64,000 bases of DNA, taken from contig NZ_CH724141.1 in the NCBI RefSeq assembly GCF_000153325.1, forward strand, positions 296,447 to 360,446, read 5' to 3'. Numbering within the stretch: position 1 is the first letter of the stretch; each line of letters begins with the position of its first letter. The notes under the pieces were generated by a model that was given only the letters and a program-made list of their open reading frames with translations, made no database searches and was not told the origin of the DNA. The position numbers and the translations under genes are program-made. This document shows positions 9,475 through 19,062 of this stretch, piece by piece. This DNA is from Photobacterium sp. SKA34. GTDB taxonomy: Bacteria; Pseudomonadota; Gammaproteobacteria; Enterobacterales; Vibrionaceae.

Positions 9475-9792
9475 TTAGCGACATTCTTTGTCTATCCATG
9501 AAAGATAATCACCGAAACCATTTGTAATGGGTAATTGAATGATCTCAGGGGGTTCATAATCATGAAGTGCAAGAATCGTGGCTTTAACTTCTTCAAACCG
9601 TGTTGTTTTGGTTTTAATGAGCACCTGCTGCTCTTGATCGCAATTCACTTCACCTTGCCAATGATAATAAGATTGAATAGGCATAACCTGTACACACGCC
9701 GCTAAACGCTGGCTAATCAGTTCATTAATAATAGTTTTACCTACATTTGGATCTGAAAACGTTGTTAAAACAACACAATATTGACCAGTCAT
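9475..9792 (-). CDS. cutA: Divalent-cation tolerance protein CutA
   Basis: Small trimeric PII-like protein of 105 aa. Family landmarks are present: LISQRLAACVQVMPIQSYYHWQG in the first half, followed by LIKTKTTRFEEV, and then the EPPEIIQLPI block near residue 80. CutA has been linked to copper tolerance in enterobacteria, though its exact biochemical role is unsettled. It is monocistronic, well separated from both neighbours. Confidence 0.92.
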   Translation of the reverse strand: MTGQYCVVLTTFSDPNVGKTIINELISQRLAACVQVMPIQSYYHWQGEVNCDQEQQVLIKTKTTRFEEVKATILALHDYEPPEIIQLPITNGFGDYLSWIDKECR

Positions 9793-9991
9793 GCTTACTT
9801 CCCCCTTCTCACTATTTTTATCTTAATAGTCCAAATTATTCAGAATAAAAATTTTAAAGCAGAGTCTCATTCTTTAAATCAATAACAGAAGCATCATATA
9901 ACTCTGACACAACGCTTACATTCGCCCCCTATTATCGCGCGGTTTCTCCCCTACAGAGAAATTATCTTTATATTCGCTAAGGAACCGAATA

Positions 9992-12115
9992 GTGAGCAAT
10001 TTTAAAATTCTAACGTTAAGCCTAGCTGTCTCTATTGCCCTTGTTGGCTGTAATGATGATCACCACCACCATGATGACAACAATAAAGTTATTGATGGAC
10101 AAACACTAACCCACACCCAAGAAGTGGTAAGTAAAGGTGATCAGCAAGTAAACAAACAAACCATCACATTAGCTGCAACGTCTGATTTACACGGTCGCCT
10201 ACGCGGCTATGACTACGCCATTGATGCTGAAGACAAACACGCAGGTTTAACCCGTATTGCTACTATCTTAGAGCAACAACGCCTTTTAGATCCTAACCTT
10301 ATTCTGTTAGATATCGGTGATACGGTACAAGGCAACTCAGCACAGCTATTTAATGATATGGAAACGCATCCAATGATCGACGCGTTACAATATCTTAATT
10401 ACGACTTATGGGTGCCAGGTAACCACGAATTTAACTTCGATCGCTCATTCCTTGACCGTAACTTAGAAAGCTTTGATGGCGCAGTAATTTCTAGCAACAT
10501 CAAATGGGAATCAAATGACGCAAACTATCTGCGTGGCTTCCAAATTTATAACGTTAACGGCTGTAAAGTAGCGGTTATTGGTTTAACCCCTTCTTATGTA
10601 CCTAACTGGGAAGCGTCAGCACCAGAGCATTTCAAAGGCTTAAAGTTTGAAGACGAGCTAAATGCAACACGTGCCGTAGTGGACGATGTTATCGCTCGCC
10701 ACCAGCCTGATATTATTGTCGGTGCGCTACACTTAGGTAGAACCGATCAAGGTGTTGGTGTATACAACATTGCCGCTGAGCTGGCTGACAAGTTTGATGT
10801 GATCATGGCAGGACACGAACACGCAACTTACATTGAAACCGTGAAAAAAGGCGATCCAAACGGTAACGATATTAGTGTGAAAAGTGGCTTAGTTGAAGAC
10901 AAAGCAAAATCAGGTAAGTACGACGACAGTAATCGTCAAGGATCGGTAAAAATCATTGAACCGGGTAAATGGGGTTCAGATTTAGCAATGGCTAAAATTG
11001 ACGTTGAAAAAGATGCGTCAGGTAAATGGAAAATCGTTGATACCACCCTTTCTAACCTTGATACCAAAGAGATCCCTGAAGAACAGAACATGGTTGATGA
11101 ATACCAAGATATTCATGATCGTTCTGTCGATGATGCTAGAGAAACTCTGGGCAAAGTAGTAGGTGATTTCGTAAATGGCGGCGGAGCCGATGAAGCAACA
11201 AACGAAGACTACTTTGTTGATGACTTAGGTACGCGTCTATACAGCACTATTCACAAAGCAAAAGTACAAGATAGCGCACTGATTGACTTAATTCAGTTCA
11301 TTGAGCGTGAAAAATCAGGGGCAACGATTTCTGCTGCGGCGTTATTCAGCGACACCTCTAATCTACGTGATGGTCAAGACTACCAGCGTAAAGACTCCGC
11401 AAACCTGTACAAATATGATAACGCATTAATTGGCGTAAACATCACAGGTGCCCATCTGAAAGAGTACATGGAGTGGTCATACAACTACTTCAATACTTAC
11501 AAAGAAGGTGATTTAACCGTTTCATTTAACCCAGAGGTTCAAGCGTATAATTACGACTTATTCGATGGTGCCATTGAATACACTGTTGATTTATCAAAAG
11601 ACAACGGTAATCGTGTAGATATAACCCTCGTTGACGGTAAAGCGTTTGATCCAAATGCAAAATACAAACTTGCCCTAAACTCATACCGCTTTGGTACCCA
11701 AGGTGTAACTGAGGGTTGGTTCACTAAAGATGATGTGTTCTACGACTCAAGTGATGCAACTGTACCTGCAATCCGAGATATGATTACCGCTTACGTGACA
11801 GAAAATGATGGTATTAGCACAAGCGACGAACACCTAAACACGACGAATAACTGGCATATATTGCAGTTAGCGCCAAACGGTGAAATCACAAAGAACCGTG
11901 CTGATAGCGAAGTTTGGACGAAGTTTACTAATAAACAACTGTGTATTCACATCAACCCAGATAACGTGAAATACCCAAGTATTAGTCAAGCGTTAAACAA
12001 GAAAGATACAACCAGTTATTTCGAGAACAAAGCCTACAAAGAAGACGGCAGTGCGACGAAAAAAGCACTCAACCTAGGTTGTAGCTGGACTGTTGATCCA
12101 AATAACAATGGCTAA
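9992..12115 (+). CDS. Bifunctional metallophosphatase / 5'-nucleotidase lipoprotein
   Basis: Surface or periplasmic lipoprotein that releases phosphate from nucleotides. The GTG start has TAAGGA upstream; the lipobox LVGC places the acylated Cys at residue 20, followed at once by a His/Asp-rich stretch. Metallophosphatase motifs occur in order: SDLHG (near 62), DIGDTVQGN, GNHEFNFD, and GHEHA. A 5'-nucleotidase C-terminal domain follows from about residue 400. At 707 aa it is longer than UshA (about 550). A strong terminator follows at 12137. Role: probably nucleotide scavenging outside the inner membrane. No Pho box was recognised. Confidence 0.85.
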   Translation: MSNFKILTLSLAVSIALVGCNDDHHHHDDNNKVIDGQTLTHTQEVVSKGDQQVNKQTITLAATSDLHGRLRGYDYAIDAEDKHAGLTRIATILEQQRLLDPNLILLDIGDTVQGNSAQLFNDMETHPMIDALQYLNYDLWVPGNHEFNFDRSFLDRNLESFDGAVISSNIKWESNDANYLRGFQIYNVNGCKVAVIGLTPSYVPNWEASAPEHFKGLKFEDELNATRAVVDDVIARHQPDIIVGALHLGRTDQGVGVYNIAAELADKFDVIMAGHEHATYIETVKKGDPNGNDISVKSGLVEDKAKSGKYDDSNRQGSVKIIEPGKWGSDLAMAKIDVEKDASGKWKIVDTTLSNLDTKEIPEEQNMVDEYQDIHDRSVDDARETLGKVVGDFVNGGGADEATNEDYFVDDLGTRLYSTIHKAKVQDSALIDLIQFIEREKSGATISAAALFSDTSNLRDGQDYQRKDSANLYKYDNALIGVNITGAHLKEYMEWSYNYFNTYKEGDLTVSFNPEVQAYNYDLFDGAIEYTVDLSKDNGNRVDITLVDGKAFDPNAKYKLALNSYRFGTQGVTEGWFTKDDVFYDSSDATVPAIRDMITAYVTENDGISTSDEHLNTTNNWHILQLAPNGEITKNRADSEVWTKFTNKQLCIHINPDNVKYPSISQALNKKDTTSYFENKAYKEDGSATKKALNLGCSWTVDPNNNG

Positions 12116-12136
12116 TCGTTTTAGCTTTTAACACCC

Positions 12137-12166
12137 AAGCGGTAGACATTCTCTACCGCTTTTTTT
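12137..12166 (+). terminator. Rho-independent terminator after the nucleotidase gene
   Basis: A 10-base-pair perfect stem (12137-12146 with 12152-12161) with a short loop is followed by a run of seven T. It ends just before the YibE/F gene. Confidence 0.85.
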
Positions 12167-12189
12167 CTCTGACTATCTCTGTGGGCCAC

Positions 12190-13359
12190 ATGTTTCAAAA
12201 ATACGTTTTCCCGATCATTATTTTTGCGCTCTCAACTGCCATTTTTCTTTACTCCCCTTTGTTGAACCAATCTTTCCATCCAAATAAAACACAATCTCAG
12301 CATTTCGTTTCTGCAAAAGTAGAAAACATCATAGATGAAAATGTATTTGAAGATGATTTAGCGCCTGGGATTTATCGCGGTACACAACGCTTAAAAATCA
12401 AAGTGCTTGAAGGTGAACATGCCAATGAAACCGTCGAAATCAATAACCCATTGAGTCGTCAACATAACGTATTATTAGATAAAGGATCAGAATTCATATT
12501 GATGATCCGCGAAACCATTCATGGTAGCCATTTTTGGGCGTTTAACCACCAGCGAACTACTCCCATCTACACCATGGCAGCTGTCTTTATTGGGTTGATT
12601 TTATTTTTTGGTGGACGCGCAGGCTTAAACGCTGTGATTTCACTGTATTTTACCGCCGCACTGATCATTGGCGTATTAATTCCAGCAATATTTGACGGAA
12701 TAAACCCAGCCTTGGTCACTATCGAATTAATGGCAATAAAAATTGTCGTTAATTTCATCCTAGTTTCAGGTTATAACAAGAAAAGTCTGTGTGCGATATT
12801 AGGAACATTGGTTGGCGTTATAATGGCGGGTATTTTTGCTCAAACCTTTGGCGAATGGGCACACCTATCAGGTATTTACTTAGATAAAGGTGAAGATGTC
12901 ATTTACCTTGCCACCGAAAATCCTATTCAAGTGCGTTGGCTGATGTTTGTCACCATTATGATTGCCGCGCTGGGCGCCGTGATGGACGTTGCTATTTCTA
13001 TTGCTTCATCGTATCAAGAGCTACAACAAGCCAATCCCAAACTCACTCCTAAGCAATTGATGCTTGCCAGCATGAATATTGGCAAAGACATCATGGGAAC
13101 CATGACAAATACGTTAATTTTAGCGTTTGCTGGTAGCTCACTCACAACCATCATGATGGTCTGGGGACTTTCAATGCCTGTTGAACAATTTATGAACACC
13201 CCAGTGATCGCTTTAAGCATTATTCATGGTTTAGCAGGCAGTATCGGTATTGTACTTACCATTCCATTTACTGCCTTTATTGCCAGTAAAATCTTTGACC
13301 ATCATAGTAATGAAGAGCCAGCAATACATGCTTGCGTTAGCAATGCTTTAGATAAGTAA
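12190..13359 (+). CDS. YibE/F family membrane protein
   Basis: Polytopic inner-membrane protein with an N-terminal membrane segment, a beta-rich extracytoplasmic part (about residues 30-120), and then six or more membrane helices. The YibE/F signature is clear around GLNAVISLYFTAALIIGVL and MDVAISIASSYQEL. The family is conserved but its transport or other function is unknown. I chose the ATG at 12190; a GTG nine bases upstream is also possible. Its 3' end overlaps the convergent GNAT gene by 23 bases. Confidence 0.8.
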   Translation: MFQKYVFPIIIFALSTAIFLYSPLLNQSFHPNKTQSQHFVSAKVENIIDENVFEDDLAPGIYRGTQRLKIKVLEGEHANETVEINNPLSRQHNVLLDKGSEFILMIRETIHGSHFWAFNHQRTTPIYTMAAVFIGLILFFGGRAGLNAVISLYFTAALIIGVLIPAIFDGINPALVTIELMAIKIVVNFILVSGYNKKSLCAILGTLVGVIMAGIFAQTFGEWAHLSGIYLDKGEDVIYLATENPIQVRWLMFVTIMIAALGAVMDVAISIASSYQELQQANPKLTPKQLMLASMNIGKDIMGTMTNTLILAFAGSSLTTIMMVWGLSMPVEQFMNTPVIALSIIHGLAGSIGIVLTIPFTAFIASKIFDHHSNEEPAIHACVSNALDK

Positions 13360-13792
13360 AAAACTCAGTGTCTTTTTCGTAGTGATTTTTTTCATATAAG
13401 TTCTGCGCTTTTAAGTTATCGACAGCAGTACTTAGCATAATGAAAGAGGCCTGAGTTTCTTTCGCTAACTGATCAGCGCGATCAAGCAGCAACTGCGCAA
13501 CCCTATGTTGGCGAGCAGATTCGGTTACAAACAGATCGTAAAGCAACCAAGTACGATTCATTTCAAGCGAGCAAAACAGCGGATATAACTGAGTAAAGCC
13601 AACATATTGCCCTTTTTCATCAACCACAAAGTAGATAACCGACTCTTTATTTCCTAAGCGTTGCTGCAGGTATTGAAGTGGAGTTTTCTCTCTATAATCA
13701 AAGTTATAAAACGTCAGATATGCCTCATACAACGGCGTAACTAGGGTTAAGTCATCAAGGGTCGCTTCTTTAACAGTAAACATGACATGCAC
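13337..13792 (-). CDS. GNAT-family N-acetyltransferase
   Basis: Acetyl-CoA dependent acyltransferase of 151 aa. The GNAT core is visible: YVGFTQLYPLF (beta4), WLLYDLFVTESARQHRVAQLLL (motif A region, with Q/RxxA variant of the acetyl-CoA loop), and LSTAVDNLKAQNLYEKNHYE (motif B). An AAAAAAAGG ribosome binding site precedes the start. The substrate is unknown. It converges with and overlaps the YibE/F gene end. Confidence 0.75.
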   Translation of the reverse strand: MHVMFTVKEATLDDLTLVTPLYEAYLTFYNFDYREKTPLQYLQQRLGNKESVIYFVVDEKGQYVGFTQLYPLFCSLEMNRTWLLYDLFVTESARQHRVAQLLLDRADQLAKETQASFIMLSTAVDNLKAQNLYEKNHYEKDTEFFTYLKHC

Positions 13793-13819
13793 CTTTTTTT
13801 GCTTAGATTGTTCTCCCCA

Positions 13820-13879
13820 TTAATACCAATCATAGCCGCCAACTGACAAACAAACTGAGATTAAATTTTTAATACCCAT
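13820..13879 (-). CDS. Possible 19-codon micro-ORF
   Basis: A very short frame (starts MGIKNLIS, ends GGYDWY) begins three bases after the true end of the DUF3291 reading frame. An AGAGGTGA ribosome binding site overlaps that stop, so it could be translationally coupled. It has no recognised homology and may be chance; low confidence. Confidence 0.2.
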   Translation of the reverse strand: MGIKNLISVCLSVGGYDWY

Positions 13880-13882
13880 CGC

Positions 13883-14359
13883 TCACCTCTTGCTAGAAGT
13901 TAGCTCATCAAGCAGCAACAAATCGTCTGGCGTAAAACGGGATTTAAATGAAAAGGCATAAGGGGTTTCGCCATGTTCACGTAAATGCTCAAGTCGCGAT
14001 ACTACGTGTTGTGGCGTGGGGATCTCATCATCTTGAATCCACCATAAAACATAATTAACTTCAGTTAAGCAATAGAACTATTCACTTTTACGGCAAATAA
14101 AGTATTTATGATGCGTGCGGAACATAAAGTTTTTAAGATCACCCATCGAGTGCCAAATCGACATGTTGACGATAATAGAAGGATCATCAAATAACTGAAT
14201 ATTCATCGCATCACCAGATTCACCTTTTAAGCGCCACACAAAGCCATCACTGTTTTCAGCTATCGCATTCACGCTATCCAAATTATCAACAAACTCTTTA
14301 ATCTCAGGTATATCTAATGGGTATTTTGCCTTTGCGATATTGAGTTGTGCCATCGTCAT
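13883..14359 (-). pseudogene. DUF3291 protein gene with internal amber codon
   Basis: The N-terminal half is a clear DUF3291 protein (AQLNIAKAKYPLDIPEIKEF, then DGFVWRLKGESG and a RTHHKYFICRKSE end). The frame hits TAG at 14078-14080 (codon 94) where the family normally has Trp in the REWF segment. The same frame stays open after the stop and encodes the expected C-terminal half (LTEVNYVLWWI, then HGETPYAFSFKSRF) to a TGA at 13883-13885. Full frame is 158 codons, normal for the family. A single G-to-A change (TGG to TAG) explains it. Function of the family is unknown (monooxygenase-like fold). Confidence 0.85.
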
Positions 14360-14374
14360 CCCTCTAATTACACA

Positions 14375-14986
14375 CTAAACCGCTTCTTCCATATCAACAC
14401 TGGCATGAAACTGCGCCACCGCTTTCAACCAACGCTTAATGTGTGGGTAACCACGTAAATCATAACCGCCGTCATCAGCAACATGGGTATAAGCATATAA
14501 AGCAAAATCCGCTATCGTGACAGCGTCACCTACCAAGAAATTTGATTTCGACAATTGCAGCTCCATCACATCTAGGGCTTTATACCCTTTTGCATGTAAC
14601 GCTTCATACTGTTCAACTCTGTCTGCTGGCATACCCAAATAGACTTGAATGTAACGTGCTACCGCAATATAAGGTTCATGCGAATACTGCTCGAAGAACA
14701 ACCATTGATAGACTTTAGCTTTAAGAAAATTGTCTTGGGATAAATACTCAGAGCCTTCTGCGAAATAGCTCAAAATTGCATTCGACTCAGACAGCACCCG
14801 ACCATCATCAAACACTACAACAGGGATTTTGCCATTAGGGTTCAGCGCTAAAAATTCAGGCGTATGGGTTTCGTTCTCCAAAATATTAATGTGCTGCCAC
14901 TGATGCTCAATCCCTAGCAGTGACAAAATCAATTTCACTTTCAAACAATTTCCCGACTGTAAATCGCCATACACAACCATAACCAC
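14375..14986 (-). CDS. Glutathione S-transferase family protein
   Basis: Cytosolic GST of 203 aa. The N-terminal thioredoxin-like domain includes SGNCLKVKLILSLLG, a NPNGKIPVVVFDDG cis-proline segment, and LSESNAILSYFAEG (the glutathione-binding ES motif). The C-terminal helical domain contains VTIADFALYAYTHVA, the conserved N-capping/Asp motif. It conjugates or reduces small electrophiles; the substrate is not known. It lies just upstream of the DUF3291 gene on the same strand (15 bases), so the two likely form an operon, and is divergent from a LysR gene. Confidence 0.85.
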   Translation of the reverse strand: MVMVVYGDLQSGNCLKVKLILSLLGIEHQWQHINILENETHTPEFLALNPNGKIPVVVFDDGRVLSESNAILSYFAEGSEYLSQDNFLKAKVYQWLFFEQYSHEPYIAVARYIQVYLGMPADRVEQYEALHAKGYKALDVMELQLSKSNFLVGDAVTIADFALYAYTHVADDGGYDLRGYPHIKRWLKAVAQFHASVDMEEAV

Positions 14987-15176
14987 TCCTTGTATTGTCT
15001 GGATTCATACCAAAAGGATTTTCTTACACTCATTGATAAAGTTAACTGTAATCAGCAAAGCACCATTCGACTACCGTAAAATACGAATACCAACTATCAA
15101 TAATATTGAAGTATTTATCACTTGTTATAGAGGCAATTTAACGCTATGTTTTTTATTGCTAAATAGAGAGGTAAAT

Positions 15177-16040
15177 ATGGATATTGAAGCATTAAGAAGC
15201 TTTTTAGCTTTCGTTGAAACAGGCAGTTTCACTCGCGCGGCAAAGCAAAGTTTTCGATCTCAATCTGCCATTAGCATGCAGATGAAAAAGCTCGAAGATG
15301 AGCTCAATACTCAGCTATTTACTAAAGATGGTCGAATGCTGGTATTAACAGAAGATGGGCAACGCTTAGCGACTCATGCTACCCAAATTATCGCAACTCA
15401 CGATGATGCCTTACTAGAGCTTAAAAACAAGTTACCACAACAAACCATACACCTTGGTTGTCCTGATGATTATGCTGAATCTATCTTGCCCTATATTGTG
15501 GCTTTGCTCCGTGAAGAACACCCACACATTAGCCTGCAAATCACCTGTGCACCAAGCGTACATTTAAAAGGTTTACTTGACAGTAATCGGCTTGATCTCG
15601 CTATTGTTACGCGTTCGCCAACCTCGCAAGAAGGCTATTTTCTCCAAACCGACAAAGGCATATGGGTTGGCTCGCCACATCACGACATTGTTAATCAACA
15701 ACCCTTACCGATTGTGCTATTCCAACGCGACTGTAAATTCCACAGTGCAGCCATTGAAGGCTTAATAAAACGTAACCGACATTATCAGCTTGTCAGTTGT
15801 TGTATCAGTGCAACGGCCAATAAAGGTTTAGTTCGGCAAGGCTTGGCAATTTCTGCCATGGCGAAATGCAGCATGCCGAATGATTTAATCGAGCTTATCG
15901 CCCCTCACCTGCCTAGCTTACCTGTGGTTGACATTGTGTTATCACTGCCGAGTAAGCCACACCTCTTACTTTCACCTGAAAGTATCAACCGCATGATTGA
16001 TCGCTACCATTGTGAACAATTTGCGACAGAAAAGAGCTAA
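15177..16040 (+). CDS. LysR-family transcriptional regulator
   Basis: Regulator of about 287 aa. The start at 15177 is set by an AGAGAGGT ribosome binding site and by the LysR N-terminus MDIEALRSFLAFVETGSFT; the longer frame from 15033 would add an unrelated 48-residue extension. Residues 1-60 form the winged helix-turn-helix (AAKQSFRSQSAISMQMKKLE). The C-terminal half is the ligand-binding domain. It is divergent from the GST-DUF3291 operon, which is its most likely target by arrangement. Confidence 0.85.
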   Translation: MDIEALRSFLAFVETGSFTRAAKQSFRSQSAISMQMKKLEDELNTQLFTKDGRMLVLTEDGQRLATHATQIIATHDDALLELKNKLPQQTIHLGCPDDYAESILPYIVALLREEHPHISLQITCAPSVHLKGLLDSNRLDLAIVTRSPTSQEGYFLQTDKGIWVGSPHHDIVNQQPLPIVLFQRDCKFHSAAIEGLIKRNRHYQLVSCCISATANKGLVRQGLAISAMAKCSMPNDLIELIAPHLPSLPVVDIVLSLPSKPHLLLSPESINRMIDRYHCEQFATEKS

Positions 16041-16203
16041 ACACTTAGCACCTATTAAATAAGAAGCGATTATCTTTAATTGAATAACAGTATTACTTTC
16101 AAGACACTTAAATAAAAAAGCTTTAGCTAATCTCAAAAGAACGATTACTTAGATACTAACTTTTTTGTTGGGATCTTTCATACATAAACAATGGGAATAT
16201 GCT

Positions 16204-16905
16204 ATGAAAAAATGGAGTCTTTTAGCTTTGGCATCGGCTTTATTGCTGGGGTGTGGTTCAAATGATGCTGAAGATGCGATTGTAGATACCGTTGGGTTAA
16301 ATATTGATAGCTTATCGAGCCAACAAAAACAAGATTATGCCCAGATCTCAACCGACATTAATACATTGATTCTTTTCATTGCTGGTCAATGTTTTGAAGC
16401 TGAATCAGAAAGAAATCCTAATATGGAGATCACAGGCTTTACCTGTAACATCGCCGATCATAAAGAAGCAGTAAGCCAAACTCAGTTTTCAAGCATTACG
16501 CTGAACAGCGGCATGCTTGATGTTAACCGTTCTAGCCAAACCGAATTCAAAATTCAAACAAAAGACAACGTCAAGTTTCATGCTGCTAGCATTAGCGATG
16601 GCACATTAAATTATCGCCTTGTTGATGATAACGCTATTCAGTTTATTATAAATGAAACAGGCACAGATGAAACAGGCACAGATAGCGCATCATTCAGAGG
16701 CTTCTTCCGTGACGATAAAACCTCAGATGTTACCTATTGGACAGTTGAATCATTAGGTACTACCCCATTTAGTTATTATGAAGATACCAATAATCAACAT
16801 AGCTGGCTGGCAAACGGCACAGCGAAGATTACAGGGAAAGACGATAAAACCTTTGACTGGATAACCACTGCCATTGGTGAGGTAGAGTTACCGCTAACAG
16901 AATAA
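16204..16905 (+). CDS. Hypothetical lipoprotein
   Basis: Predicted lipoprotein of 233 aa. A lipobox LLGC places the acylated Cys near residue 17 (ATG at 16204 chosen because the signal peptide begins MKKWSLLALA). The rest is a soluble, acidic domain with two cysteines (CFEAE and CNIAD). No family is recognised. It contains a tandem 15-base duplication (16654-16683) that gives ETGTDETGTD. Closed by a terminator at 17009. Confidence 0.6.
   Translation: MKKWSLLALASALLLGCGSNDAEDAIVDTVGLNIDSLSSQQKQDYAQISTDINTLILFIAGQCFEAESERNPNMEITGFTCNIADHKEAVSQTQFSSITLNSGMLDVNRSSQTEFKIQTKDNVKFHAASISDGTLNYRLVDDNAIQFIINETGTDETGTDSASFRGFFRDDKTSDVTYWTVESLGTTPFSYYEDTNNQHSWLANGTAKITGKDDKTFDWITTAIGEVELPLTE
16654..16683 (+). 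repeat. Two perfect 15-bp tandem copies inside a lipoprotein gene
   Basis: The unit GAAACAGGCACAGAT occurs twice in a row in frame and adds five residues. It looks like a recent replication-slippage product in a surface loop. Confidence 0.85.
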
Positions 16906-17008
16906 TATTGACGGCTAAGCTTGAAGGTTAAAACGCCCTGTTAGAAAATGAAGAGAGTTAAGTATACATACTAATCACCCTCGTTGAAAAAAAGCGAGTA
17001 TATTAATC

Positions 17009-17045
17009 AAAGCGTTGCCAGCACCGATATGGCAGCGCTTTTTCT
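17009..17045 (+). terminator. Rho-independent terminator
   Basis: A 12-base-pair stem with one wobble (17009-17020 with 17030-17041) is followed by a T-run. It closes the lipoprotein transcript. Confidence 0.8.
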
Positions 17046-17164
17046 TTGGCATAATCATTTAAAGCTGGCAAATAACGAGCAGATAATAAACCAAATTGAT
17101 TACTCTGCCATTATAATAATGCAAACTATTATCATAACTGTCATTTGAGATGGATTTTTACATA

Positions 17165-17665
17165 ATGAATATTGCAATTTGGGGTGCTTCAAGTGGTTTA
17201 GGCGCTGCAATGGTAGATTACTTTTATGCCCAAGGTATAAATGTTATCGCCATTGCACGTAACCCTAATAAAAATACCAAGCTTGCCGAGCACAACATAA
17301 CGTCCATTTGTTGTGACGCAACAGATAAAGAACAAGTTGAAGCTGCTATAGCAGCACTGCCCGAAAACACCTTTAATATCTCGACAATGGGCAGTTTTCG
17401 CTCTGATACTCCTGTCGATTACATTAGCCACCGCTATTTAATAAATGCACTTGAACAAAGCACTTCACAACACTTATTGTTAATTACTTCACTGGGTTGT
17501 AGTGATAGTTGGCAATACCTTTCAGAACGTGCAAAAGCAGGGTTTGGCAGCACAGTACGTGAAAAAACACTCGCTGAAGCTTGGCTACAACCATTGGGTA
17601 ATAAAACCGTTTTTCATAATACTTCCTTATTCACCCCCATCACAAATCACAAACCACAACACTAA
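17165..17665 (+). pseudogene. NAD(P)-binding SDR-like gene with degraded 3' end
   Basis: Rossmann-fold oxidoreductase. The N-terminus has the dinucleotide-binding motif GASSGLGAAM, and the middle has LLLITSLGCSDSW and VREKTLAEAWL, typical of atypical SDR proteins of about 200 aa or more. After AEAWL the frame departs from the family and ends in a low-complexity tail. In the adjacent frame the expected strand reappears as NHWVIKP, so a small indel near 17585-17595 probably broke the gene and the rest has decayed. The start at 17165 gives the canonical N-terminus. Could still make a truncated protein of 166 aa. Confidence 0.55.
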
Positions 17666-17964
17666 CCAACTGAATAGTAATAGATTTGTTCCAAAAACAT
17701 TGCTGACTACATGTCTGGTGCGAGTAATATTTAGCTAACAAGACTAAACCCTGTAACGTAGGTTTTCATGGTTAACAGTTAAAATATGCAGGTATAGTAA
17801 TAATCAATAACTAAAGCTCAAATACAATAGATCAATCACAATAACAAATACTATTAAAACTAAAGAATACAAAGCGGGATATTTCTAACAGTATATATTC
17901 TTAATAAAAATATAATAAAAATCACTTCTATAACAATAAATAGCAATAAACTCTGGATATATCG

Positions 17965-19062
17965 ATGAAAAATAACCTACTTGCCCTAGCCCTTAGTAGT
18001 GTATTAACACTTACGGCTGCGCCATATTCTTTTGCTGCTAACGACGCAACAATTCAATCTTCTACCGATTACTCACAATTAGTCACCAAGCGTCAAGTTG
18101 TCGATCAACTATTAAATGATGCAGTTACAGCGTTTAAATCTCCGGCTCGAGTTTCCCATGCTGGCTTTACAGCCAAAATGCCAAGTAATATGGAAATCGT
18201 AACGAACCGATTACTTGAAGCTTACCAATTAGAGCCATACCGTACAGACTTATTGATTTCTGCTGCTAATGCACAGATCTACAACAAGAATGCAGACCGA
18301 GCCATTTCACTTTTCCAACAAGCTCTTTCGGTTGCACCTGATGATGCCGATTTACATGCCTACCTTGCTATTTGGCAGCGTTTTAAAGGCAACCAAGCTG
18401 AATCTGCCAAACACATGGCAATATTAACCAAATTAAATCCGGGCAAAGCGACTGATATTGATCGTATTTTCACAACTGTCGATCGCATCGAGGCAACACC
18501 ACTGAAAGAGAAAGCAGCTAAAGGTAAGTTAGACGACAAAGGCGCAATCATCACCTTAGGTTATGCACTCAACCCGGATGGTTCGATGCATCCGATCTTA
18601 GTAGAACGTCTTGAAACGACCCTTGCGATGGCAAAAGCCAATCCTGATGCGTTAATCGTATTAACAGGGGGAGTGCCAATGAATCATAAAACCGAAGGTA
18701 AGCTAATGGCAGATTGGCTTATTGAAAAAGGCATTAATAAAAATCGTATCATTGAAGAGAACTACGCCACCAGCACCGTTGATAATGCCCTATTCAGTAG
18801 CTATGCGTTAGCTCGTCATCATATTAAACATGCCACTATTATTAGCTCTGCAAGTCATGTTCGCCGTGGTCAAACACTATTTGAGATCGCAAGTTGGCAA
18901 ACTGGCCCACAAAACATCACCTTTGATACGGTAAGTTACCCAGACAAACCACTTAAAGAATTAACAACACCGAACGATGATGAATTGTTAGGTATTTACC
19001 GTGATGCACTACGTACTTATGGCATGTGGAGTTACCGTTCATATCCTTTGGAGTCACGATAA
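17965..19062 (+). CDS. YdcF/ElyC-type (DUF218) exported protein with TPR-like N-terminal region
   Basis: Exported protein of 365 aa. A signal peptide ends near SFAA (residue 24). Residues about 70-150 form helical, TPR-like repeats (NKNADRAISLFQQALSVAPDDADLH). The C-terminal DUF218 domain runs from about 190 (GAIITLGYALNPDG, then ALIVLTGGVP, ENYATSTVDNALF and TIISSASHVRRG). DUF218 proteins act in envelope metabolism, for example ElyC; the substrate here is unknown. The last 50 codons and the following terminator are duplicated at 24.3-24.6 kb. About 300 bases of AT-rich non-coding DNA precede it. Confidence 0.75.
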   Translation: MKNNLLALALSSVLTLTAAPYSFAANDATIQSSTDYSQLVTKRQVVDQLLNDAVTAFKSPARVSHAGFTAKMPSNMEIVTNRLLEAYQLEPYRTDLLISAANAQIYNKNADRAISLFQQALSVAPDDADLHAYLAIWQRFKGNQAESAKHMAILTKLNPGKATDIDRIFTTVDRIEATPLKEKAAKGKLDDKGAIITLGYALNPDGSMHPILVERLETTLAMAKANPDALIVLTGGVPMNHKTEGKLMADWLIEKGINKNRIIEENYATSTVDNALFSSYALARHHIKHATIISSASHVRRGQTLFEIASWQTGPQNITFDTVSYPDKPLKELTTPNDDELLGIYRDALRTYGMWSYRSYPLESR

